A stretch of 64,000 nt of DNA, taken from contig NZ_LT607410.1 of assembly GCF_900091515.1 (NCBI RefSeq), forward strand, positions 868,001 through 932,000, written 5' to 3'. Each line of letters opens with the position of its first letter. Positions within the stretch are counted from its first letter, which is position 1. Shown here piece after piece: positions 8,327-14,833 of the stretch. Under the pieces are notes generated by a model that did no database searches, was not told where the DNA came from, and was given only the letters and a program-made list of their open reading frames with translations. A program made the position numbers and the translations under genes. Source of the DNA: Micromonospora purpureochromogenes (lineage in GTDB: Bacteria > Actinomycetota > Actinomycetes > Mycobacteriales > Micromonosporaceae).

Positions 8327-8515
8327 TCGTCAGCCGGTCCCGTTGTCCCACCCGCGACTGCCGTCATCCGAAGAGATCATCTGATCCGGCAGGCCGGTCC
8401 TCGTACCTTCGGCTCGGTAGCGTCCCGACGGTGCCGGCCGGGCCTCGGCGAGCCGGGCCTACCCCTAAGCTTGCTCCGCACGTAACCGTGGATCTTGGCT
8501 TAAGGGGGGTGGGAC

Positions 8516-9922
8516 GTGCGCGTCAAGCAGATGGCACGCCTCATGGTCGTGGCGCTCGGCGCGACGCTCGGCGTCGTATCGCCGCTGAGCTCCGGCGTGG
8601 CGCACGCCGACAGCACGGTCGGGCTCGGCATCGGGACGTACTCCCAGATGGTCGTCGACTCGGCGCACGGGCATCTTTTCTTCAGCCCCGGGCGGACGGG
8701 GTCGGGCGTGCGGGTGACGGACCTGGCGGGCGGTTCGCAGGCGACCATTCCGAACCTGCCGGACGCCTCCGGCATGGCGCTGAGCCCGGACGGGTCGACG
8801 CTGCACGTGGCGCTCATCGAGGCGGGCGCCATCGCCGCGATCGACACCAGGACGCTGACCGAGACACGCCGCTACAGCATCGGCGCCGGCACCTGTCCCA
8901 CCTGGCTGGCGCCCGCCGGCGGGAAGCTCTACTTCGGGTACGGCTGCACGTACGGCAAGGGCCTGCTCGGCTCGCTCGACCTGCGCGGGGCCACCCCGGT
9001 CATGACCCTCGGCCTGCCGCTCAACGGCATGTTCGTCCGGCCCCCGTTGCTGCGGAGCAGCCCGGCCGACCCGGATCTGCTCTTCGTGGCGGACCGGTCC
9101 TCGGTCACCACCCCCTCCTCGGGCAGAGCGACCGTGTACGACGTCTCGTCCGGTACTCCTGCGCTGGTCGCGTCCATGCCGTCGGACACCTGCACCGGCC
9201 TGCACGACGCCGCGCTGACACCCGACGCGAGCAGGGTGATTCTGGGCTGTTCATTTCTGAACGGCGACCAGACAGCGGCCGCCACCCAGCACGTGGGGTT
9301 CTCGACCACGGACCTGTCGGCGGCGGGCGGGTACCCGTCCGGAACCTGGCCGACGGCCGTGACGACGTCACCGAACGGTTCGTTCGTCATCGTCGCCAAC
9401 ACCAACAGGTCGGCGGAGACGTCCTCGACGATCCGGGTCGAGCGGCTCGACGGGACCCTGGTGCGCAGCTACAAGCTGCCAACGGACACCCACGTCGAGC
9501 GGCAGGGCCTCGCCGTCAGCGCTGACAACCGCACGCTCTACGCCGTTACCACCGACCACGCCGGGGACGACCCGGCCCTGCGGCTGCTGACCGACTTCAC
9601 GAAGGCCGAATCCTCGCTGACCCTGTCGGCGCCGTCGAGCACGTACCGGACGAAGGTCACGGTCACCGGCACGCTGGCGTTCACCGGTGCCGCCGTCTCG
9701 TCGCCGTGGACGCTCCAGGTGGCGAAGCGGGACCTCTTCGGCACCCACGTCCTGCCGAGCGTCAGCACCACCGCGAACGGGACGTTCTCCTTCACCGACA
9801 CGCCGCGGTTCGGTGGGGCCAACACCTACACCGTCACCTTCCCCGGGGATGCCGGCCACCTGGCGTCCAGCCGGTCCGTCACCGTGCAGGTGTCCCTGTT
9901 CACCACCGCGACGACGCGGTAG
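8516..9922 (+). CDS. Secreted YncE-like beta-propeller with Ig-like tail
   Basis: The GTG at 8516 follows AAGGGGGG and gives 468 residues with a signal peptide ending VAHA. Residues ~35-365 form short WD/YVTN-type strands (MVVDSAHGHLFFSPG, GMALSPDGSTLHVAL, AAIDTRTLTETRRYS, GLAVSADNRTLYAVT) of a YncE-like propeller. The last ~100 residues (SSTYRTKVTVTGTLAF through TVTFPGDAGHLASS) are an Ig-like domain of the bacterial Ig3/Big_3_5 kind. No enzyme motif is visible. A possible role is binding at the cell surface. It converges on the PPC-repeat gene, with a shared hairpin between. Confidence 0.72.
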   Translation: MRVKQMARLMVVALGATLGVVSPLSSGVAHADSTVGLGIGTYSQMVVDSAHGHLFFSPGRTGSGVRVTDLAGGSQATIPNLPDASGMALSPDGSTLHVALIEAGAIAAIDTRTLTETRRYSIGAGTCPTWLAPAGGKLYFGYGCTYGKGLLGSLDLRGATPVMTLGLPLNGMFVRPPLLRSSPADPDLLFVADRSSVTTPSSGRATVYDVSSGTPALVASMPSDTCTGLHDAALTPDASRVILGCSFLNGDQTAAATQHVGFSTTDLSAAGGYPSGTWPTAVTTSPNGSFVIVANTNRSAETSSTIRVERLDGTLVRSYKLPTDTHVERQGLAVSADNRTLYAVTTDHAGDDPALRLLTDFTKAESSLTLSAPSSTYRTKVTVTGTLAFTGAAVSSPWTLQVAKRDLFGTHVLPSVSTTANGTFSFTDTPRFGGANTYTVTFPGDAGHLASSRSVTVQVSLFTTATTR

Positions 9923-9973
9923 CCCGCGGTCGCACCGCGACGGTGACCGCCCACCCCGGGTACCACCTGCACC

Positions 9974-9993
9974 CCCGCCGCCACCGCTCGTGA
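9974..9993 (+). repeat. tRNA-Ser 3'-end direct repeat, copy 2
   Basis: This is an exact 20-base copy of 4885-4904 without the rest of the tRNA, next to the hairpin at 10003. It could be the far end of an integrated segment (attR-like) or a duplicated terminator module. Confidence 0.5.
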
Positions 9994-10002
9994 GCTGCGG
10001 AA

Positions 10003-10036
10003 ACGCCCGGCCGGTCCGCGAGGACCGGCCGGGCGT
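10003..10036. terminator. Bidirectional terminator between convergent genes
   Basis: A perfect 15-bp stem (10003-10017/10022-10036) closes on GCGA, nearly the same as the tRNA-Ser terminator. It serves the propeller gene on the plus strand and the PPC gene on the minus strand. Confidence 0.75.
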
Positions 10037-10092
10037 CTCCGGGTGTGCGGCCTGCTCGGTGGGCCGGCCCCGCAGGGCCGGCCGACGGGACC

Positions 10093-11394
10093 TCACGTGG
10101 TCGGGGCGGTCACCGCCACCTGGTAGTCCAACGCCTTGTACTGGTTCCCGTTCCACACCAGCAGCGTGTACGACCCAGCCGCGGGCAGGACGCAGTACTG
10201 CACGGAGGACTGGTTGCAGATGTAGCCGCCGGCGTTGTCGTACAGCTTCCACGACAAGGCCTGTTGGTCGACGAGGATCTGGACCTGGCCGGCCGTGGCG
10301 CTGGCGAACGAGTGGCAGGCCCGCCGGTACGGCTCCAGCCGGCCCTGGCCGACGGCCTTGCCGAGGTCGCCGGTCGGGGACAGCGCCGAACAGCCGACCG
10401 GCTGAGAGATGCGCGGCAGCCTGAGGTTGTACGCCGTCGCCTTGCCGTCGATGTGGTCGATGAAGATCCGGTACGGCCCGGCCGAGCTCAGCGTGCAGTC
10501 GAAGTCGGCGTAGTGGGTCTGGCAGAGCTCCTGGTGGCGCGCGTCCGTTATTTCCGCGTGCAGATAGGTGAGATCACGCAGGTGCGGCTCGGCAATGAAC
10601 AGCTTGCTGTCGGTGGGCTGGTCGAACGTGAAGCACCGAGCGGCCAACCCGGCCGGGAGGGTGCCGCCGACGCCGGCCGAGGCCCACGAGAAGACGTCCT
10701 CCGGCAGCCGCTCACACGCCGACGGCGTCCGCCTCGACTCGATCGAGAGGGTGTAGCCACCCTTCCCGCTGCCGCTCGCGGTCCTGACCGTGAGCGTGTA
10801 GGTGCCGGCAGGACCGAGCCGGCACTGCTCGAGGTATTCGTGGTAGGCGCTGATCTCGCAGGCCGTCCAGCCCTCCTGGTGCTTCACCCGGATGGAGAGG
10901 CTGACCCCGGACATCTCCACCACCTGGACGTACAGCACGTCCGAGTCCGCGGTCGTGGTGAACGTCCAGGTGTCCTCCGCCTGGCCGATGATCAACCCGC
11001 AGTTGTTGACGGTGCCGAAGGCCAGCGCGCCGCCACAGAAGGAGCGGGGAGGCCGCTGCGCCGGGGTTATCGTCCCCGACCGGGTACGGGTCTGCTCGGT
11101 CGTCAGTCCCGCGGTCGCGGACTCAGCCGGCGGCGGGGACGCGTCACCGCCTGCGGCTGCCCGGGCGTCGGCATCGACCACGCCGGCCCTCACCGATGTC
11201 GAGGAGACGGCACCGGTGGATGTCGTCGTGGACGAACCGGTGACGGCCGCGGCCGGCGTGGTCGCGCTGGGACCGGCGGCGGACGGTCCGACCAGGAACG
11301 CCGGGGCGGTCAGCACCGCTGCGGCGGCCAGCGCGAGCCGTGGAACTCTCCTGCTGCTCCGGTTCCCCAGGCAGGCGGACAGGGCTGTCCTCAC
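10093..11394 (-). CDS. Secreted protein with three PPC-like domains
   Basis: The 433-residue product starts at the GTG five bases after GGGGGAG; the frame stays open upstream without a ribosome site. A signal peptide (VPRLALAAAAVLTAPAFLVG) and a Thr/Ser/Ala-rich spacer to ~residue 110 come first. Three ~95-residue beta-sandwich units then resemble bacterial pre-peptidase C-terminal (PPC) domains, each ending in an AGxYxLxV strand: PAGTYTLTV, SAGPYRIFI and AAGSYTLLV, with paired Cys in each unit. PPC domains normally trail secreted proteases; here no catalytic domain is present. The function is unknown, possibly carbohydrate or matrix binding. Confidence 0.6.
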   Translation of the reverse strand: MRTALSACLGNRSSRRVPRLALAAAAVLTAPAFLVGPSAAGPSATTPAAAVTGSSTTTSTGAVSSTSVRAGVVDADARAAAGGDASPPPAESATAGLTTEQTRTRSGTITPAQRPPRSFCGGALAFGTVNNCGLIIGQAEDTWTFTTTADSDVLYVQVVEMSGVSLSIRVKHQEGWTACEISAYHEYLEQCRLGPAGTYTLTVRTASGSGKGGYTLSIESRRTPSACERLPEDVFSWASAGVGGTLPAGLAARCFTFDQPTDSKLFIAEPHLRDLTYLHAEITDARHQELCQTHYADFDCTLSSAGPYRIFIDHIDGKATAYNLRLPRISQPVGCSALSPTGDLGKAVGQGRLEPYRRACHSFASATAGQVQILVDQQALSWKLYDNAGGYICNQSSVQYCVLPAAGSYTLLVWNGNQYKALDYQVAVTAPTT

Positions 11395-11499
11395 ATCAAC
11401 TCCCCCGTGAGATGCCGCGCGGCGAGTGCGCGGGCGAGGAGATGATTCCACGGGAGCTGATCTTCGACAATCGGCCGCCAGGCCGGCGGTGTCGCCGGT

Positions 11500-12030
11500 T
11501 CAGCAGGGGCCGTAGCCCTCGTCGAAGAGCCGGCGGGCCCAGTCCGCGTACCCGGCGATGATCTCCCGCACGGAGGTGCCGTCGTGCAGGAAGAGGTACG
11601 CCCGGTCGCCGTCGCGGGCCAGCAGCCCGTCGAACCGGTACGTCCGCTGTGGAGCGTCGAGCCGGACCGCTTCCGGGTAGCTGGTCAGCACCTCCTCGAC
11701 CGGCGTGCCGACGGTGATCCCCTCCGGAGTGCTCATCGGGTCGTCCAGCCAGAGCAGCACCAGCCGGTCGTCCACGAAGATGGGGCTGGCCGCCCCGTGC
11801 CCGGCCAGCGTCGGCCCGCAGGCGTCGACCTCGGCGCGCAGCACGCCGCGACGGGTCAGCTCCTGCTCGGTGTCGCCGAACTCGATCTCGGCCAGGCCGC
11901 TCAGGTGGACCACCTCGGTGTCGCCGACCGGGCGGGCCGGCACGTCCGGCCCCTGTGGACGGACACCGCTCCCCGAGATCGAGGCAGCCGTCAGCAGCGT
12001 GGCAATGAACACGAATTGTCGCAATTTCAT
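11500..12030 (-). CDS. Secreted protein, function unknown
   Basis: The 176-residue protein has a short signal-like N-terminus (MKLRQFVFIATLLTAASISG) without a lipobox. The mature part contains SGLAEIEFGDTEQELTRRG, which looks like the start of a two-stranded repeat seen in small secreted actinobacterial proteins, and ends with EGYGPC. Two Cys (about residue 71 and the C-terminus) may form a disulphide. Its ATG overlaps the stop of the gene at 12027 by four bases, so the two are co-transcribed and probably functionally linked. I do not recognise the family. Confidence 0.6.
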   Translation of the reverse strand: MKLRQFVFIATLLTAASISGSGVRPQGPDVPARPVGDTEVVHLSGLAEIEFGDTEQELTRRGVLRAEVDACGPTLAGHGAASPIFVDDRLVLLWLDDPMSTPEGITVGTPVEEVLTSYPEAVRLDAPQRTYRFDGLLARDGDRAYLFLHDGTSVREIIAGYADWARRLFDEGYGPC

Positions 12031-12641
12031 GGAATCCCCCAGTCCCCAACGGAACCAGGCCGTTCAGGTTGCTGCTCCTCGCCGGATTGCCGGTATTCCC
12101 ACTCCTCGGCCAGCTCGTCCCAGTAGTCGGCAGACAGGCCCCGCCGTCCGTGAACCAGCCAGCCGTCGGTGTGCCGCTCCAGGTGCAGACCCAGCTCGGC
12201 GAAGGGGTCGATCCATGGGCCGGGTTCGGTACCCAACCGGGCCAGCGCCGCGTTTATCGGCCACTCGGCGCGTGGTCCGTCGAGGAGCCGGTCGACCCGC
12301 GGGCCCCAGCTCACCTCGCCGCCCAGCCACACCACCGCCGACTGGTAGCCGAGGCCCCCGGCGAACTCCGCCTCCAGGTACGCCACCGGCCCCCGCCGCG
12401 ACCAGCGGGCCAGCAGCCCCGCCAACGCCGGCGAGAGGAGCAACTGGAACGGCTGCTCCGCGCTCGGCTCGTCGGTGGCGAAATCGGGCAGCCCGCCGGT
12501 CAGCTCCTGTACGAGCTGCGGGGTCACCGGCAGCAGCGCGAAGTCCTGCCGGAGCGCGGCGAGGACGGCGTGGTCCAGCTCGGCGGTCTGCTCGCGAAGC
12601 AGCTCGACGTCCGCGACGACCGCGCTGAGCTGGTAACTCAT
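12027..12641 (-). CDS. Cytoplasmic protein, function unknown
   Basis: The 204-residue protein lacks signal or membrane segments. It begins MSYQLSAVVADVELLREQT, has a helical first half, a middle with QSAVVWLGGEVSWGPRVDRL, and a C-terminus rich in acidic and aromatic residues (DYWDELAEEWEYRQSGEE). The size and composition resemble small immunity-type or SUKH-like proteins, but I cannot identify conserved residues, so this is only an analogy. It is the first gene of a two-gene unit with the secreted protein (ATGA overlap). The LexA-box-like composite motif at 12657-12687 sits 16 bp in front of its start, which suggests stress-linked control. Confidence 0.6.
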   Translation of the reverse strand: MSYQLSAVVADVELLREQTAELDHAVLAALRQDFALLPVTPQLVQELTGGLPDFATDEPSAEQPFQLLLSPALAGLLARWSRRGPVAYLEAEFAGGLGYQSAVVWLGGEVSWGPRVDRLLDGPRAEWPINAALARLGTEPGPWIDPFAELGLHLERHTDGWLVHGRRGLSADYWDELAEEWEYRQSGEEQQPERPGSVGDWGIP

Positions 12642-12656
12642 CCGAGCCCTCCGGCA

Positions 12657-12687
12657 TCCACAGCCTGTGGATGGAACATGTGTACGA
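12657..12687 (-). promoter_or_regulatory. LexA-box-like motif joined to palindrome, copy A
   Basis: Read on the minus strand, TCGTACACATGTTCCA matches the actinobacterial SOS box TCGAAC-n4-GTTCGA at all but the fourth and fifteenth bases. It is followed at once by the palindrome TCCACAGGCTGTGGA. The whole 31 bases recur with one change at 40757-40787. Here it precedes the start at 12641. Confidence 0.5.
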
Positions 12688-12770
12688 CAGATCCGCTGCC
12701 GTCGCCGATCACCGGACGGTACCGCCCGATCGTGGGCCCTCCGCCCTGTGCTGGCCGCAGCCCCGTCCCG

Positions 12771-12967
12771 TCAGGGCCGGGCGCTCCCGCTCAGGCTCGG
12801 GTCAGGCCCGCTCGACGACCGGGCGACGAACGCGCGCCAGGCCGCCGGCGCGAAGACCCCCTCGGTCAGCCAGCGCGCGACGGTCTTGGGTCGACGCCGA
12901 CGCGTTCGGCGAGGGATTCGGTGGTGTGCCCGGTGTCGCTGAGCGCCGCCCGTAGCGCGTCGTTCAC
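12771..12967 (-). pseudogene. XRE-type helix-turn-helix regulator, frameshifted and truncated
   Basis: From GTG (complement at 12965-12967, with GGAGGGG before it) the reading is VNDALRAALSDTGHTTESLA then ERVGVDP. One base is missing after the VDP codons: the next frame continues KTVARWLTEG, exactly what these Micromonospora-type XRE proteins read there. In the original frame translation stops seven codons later. After WLTEGV the similarity is lost and the frame ends at 12771, so the C-terminal part is gone too. Intact relatives are short DNA-binding proteins. This copy cannot make one. Confidence 0.65.
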
Positions 12968-13371
12968 GGCCCCTCCATCGGACGTCTCGAATATCCGCCG
13001 ACCATATAGCTACGCGGTGTACGTGTCCGGTGACGCGCGGAAGGCTGGTCGCACAGGACGGCGCGGCCGGTGGAGATGATCCAGCCCGGCGGTCGGCGTC
13101 AGTCAGGGGCCGCCTCGACGGGGAGGCGGGGCGGCCCCCTCCACCGCGAAGGAGGCCCCGCCCATGCCGTCCACGACCCGCGTCGCCGTCGGCGCCACGA
13201 TCCGCGTCCCGGCCGACGCGTACCGGTTCGGAACGGGCCCGCTGACCTTGTGGATCAGGCCACGAGCGTTTCCGACTCGTGCAGCAAGCCGTGGAGCAGC
13301 ATGGCCCCAGTCGTCTGACAGCTTCTCGAGTACGGTGACCGGGCACTGTGGCTCTTCGGGAGGCGGCACCG
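12968..13371. other. 404-bp region with possible gene debris
   Basis: No intact gene is visible. A plus-strand stretch from ATG 13164 reads VPADAYRFGTGPLTLWI, which resembles the start of small hypothetical proteins that often neighbour XRE regulators in these bacteria, but resemblance ends near 13256. It may be a broken fragment. A GC-rich inverted repeat lies around 13105-13165. Confidence 0.3.
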
Positions 13372-14022
13372 GTGAGGGCAGGGCAACCCCGGGGCGATTT
13401 GGACGCGTTCGCCGCGCGGGTGCAGCGGGTTGTGAGCGCAGTGGCGCTGGCGGGTGTGCTGGCGGGTGTGCTGGCCAGCGTGGCACCTGATGTGTGGGCT
13501 CGGTTCGATGACCGGCCCACGCCCACGGCGCGGACGGTCTTCGACGCCATCCACGCCAAGTATCAATTCCCCGGCCAGGAACGCCAAGATTTCTCCTTCT
13601 GCGTTCCGAAGAAATATCGAGAGACGTGGGAGCCGGACCCTACCGAGACTGACGCGCCTGACGCCTATAAATATGATCCGAATGAGTGCCTCGACGCCGT
13701 CCTTACCGAAAGCCTCGACGTGTACGAGATGGCCGGTGAGGACGAGGCAGAGGAGCTGGTGCGCTACAACGCCCCTGCGCCGGGCCAGGCTGAACCCTCA
13801 GACTGGCGCTGGCGGCAGTCTGGACGATTCGTTCTGGCGTGGCATGGCCGCATCGAGCCGGCCGATCCGCACCGGTTGGAGGGGATGGTCGAAATCGCCG
13901 ACAAGATCGTCTTAGGCCGGCATCGCTTCTGGACCATAACGGTTGTCGCCGTCGCGTCCACTGTTGCCTTGACGGCAATGGCCTGGGCGGCCCGGCGCGG
14001 CAGGGCCGCCACCGCCCGGTAA
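13372..14022 (+). CDS. Hypothetical membrane protein
   Basis: GTG 13372 is eight bases after GGGAGG and gives 216 residues; an in-frame GTG at 13348 has no ribosome site. A hydrophobic segment near residues 20-42 (VVSAVALAGVLAGVLASVAP) and another near 188-208 (FWTITVVAVASTVALTAMAW) flank a ~145-residue hydrophilic, acidic loop containing YKYDPNECLD. The most likely topology is two membrane anchors with an extracellular loop. Codons in the loop are less G/C-biased than in neighbours (TAT, AAT, GAT, CAA), suggesting recent transfer. It lies next to an integrase remnant. I do not recognise the family. Confidence 0.6.
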   Translation: MRAGQPRGDLDAFAARVQRVVSAVALAGVLAGVLASVAPDVWARFDDRPTPTARTVFDAIHAKYQFPGQERQDFSFCVPKKYRETWEPDPTETDAPDAYKYDPNECLDAVLTESLDVYEMAGEDEAEELVRYNAPAPGQAEPSDWRWRQSGRFVLAWHGRIEPADPHRLEGMVEIADKIVLGRHRFWTITVVAVASTVALTAMAWAARRGRAATAR

Positions 14023-14049
14023 CCCCTGCAGCCGGTCACGGCGGATACC

Positions 14050-14414
14050 AAATCGCGCGCCAGCCGCCGCTCCATCGCCTGCCGGACGCGCTGATGGACC
14101 TACTCAGGCAGCGCCCGGACACCGAGCGCGAAACCGCCGCCCAGCTCTGGCGCGATGAGGGCTGGTGGATCGCCCCCCCCACAGGCCAGGCGATCCACCA
14201 GGCGACCGACTACGACGAGTGGAAACGGCTGCTCAAGCTCGCGGGAGTGCGGGACGGACGGCTGCACGACGCCCGGCACATCGCTGCCACCGCGCTCCTG
14301 GTCCTCGGCGTCTCCGGCAGCGCCGTGACGAGCATCATGGCCTGGTCGAACTCGGCGATGGCAGTCCGGTACCAGACGGGCAGGAACGGACAAGTGAGAC
14401 GAGAGCGACCATAG
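14050..14414 (+). pseudogene. Tyrosine recombinase (phage integrase) C-terminal remnant
   Basis: The frame reads LPDALMDLLRQ, then LWRDEGWWIAPPTGQAIH, DYDEWKRLLKLAGV, RLHDARHIAATALLVLG and SNSAMAVRYQ. This is the C-terminal catalytic half of an actinobacterial integrase, with the H-x-x-R box (HDAR) and a terminal RY holding the nucleophilic Tyr. The N-terminal DNA-binding domain and the first catalytic Arg region are absent, no start fits, and the usual tail after RYQH is replaced by TGRNGQVRRERP. It lies at the 3' side of tRNA-Ser(GGA), the usual position of an integrase relative to its target, so it marks a decayed element. Confidence 0.78.
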
Positions 14415-14469
14415 GGACGACAGAGGGCCGGTCCCGGATGGGGCCGGCCCTTCGTGTCGCTCTGTCGAG

Positions 14470-14554
14470 CGGAGGATACGAGATTCGAACTCGTGAGGGT
14501 GTAAACCCAACACGCTTTCCAAGCGTGCGCCCTAGGCCTCTAGGCGAATCCTCC
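14470..14554 (-). tRNA. tRNA-Ser (anticodon GGA)
   Basis: The 85-nt gene has acceptor GGAGGAT/ATCCTCC, discriminator G, anticodon loop TTGGAAA with anticodon GGA, a long variable arm and T-loop GTTCGAATC. CCA is not encoded. It lies upstream of the SRP RNA gene on the opposite strand; an integrase remnant abuts its 3' side. Confidence 0.96.
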
Positions 14555-14635
14555 GCGAGCCAGGATACAGGTCCCCGGCGGGCCGGCCACCCCACCACCC
14601 CCTGAAGATCCACCCGGGTTCGGGTAGGCTGGGTG

Positions 14636-14727
14636 TCACCTCCCGTGCGGCGGTACCTCGTGAACCTCCCCAGGGCCGGAAGGCAGCAAGGATAAGCGAG
14701 CTCTGCCGGGTGCACGGGAGGCCTTTT
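14636..14727 (+). ncRNA. ffs: Signal recognition particle RNA, small bacterial type
   Basis: The conserved SRP apical core is present: TGAACCTCCCCAGG followed by CCGGAAGGCAGCAAGG. The terminal helix is ACCTCCCGTGC with GCACGGGAGG. A T5 run at 14724-14728 follows, acting as terminator. The position between tRNA-Ser and dnaX is the usual actinobacterial one. Ends are approximate to a few bases. Confidence 0.92.
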
Positions 14728-14833
14728 TGTCTCCGGGCGCCGGTACCGTACCTGCGGGTCAGGTCACGGGGTGGTGGGTGGTCACCCGCGCCTGACCGGC
14801 GCAGAATGGCTCGGTCGAGAGGAGGCGGAACGG

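Noticed and set aside
13103..13486. Minus-strand frame containing VLEKLSDDWGHAAP, like the end of an anti-sigma/ATP-binding domain
   Set aside because: Only about ten residues resemble the family and no upstream domain is seen.
14471..14500. Second att copy for tRNA-Ser(GGA)
   Set aside because: I looked for another GGAGGATACGAGATTCGAAC in the window and found none.
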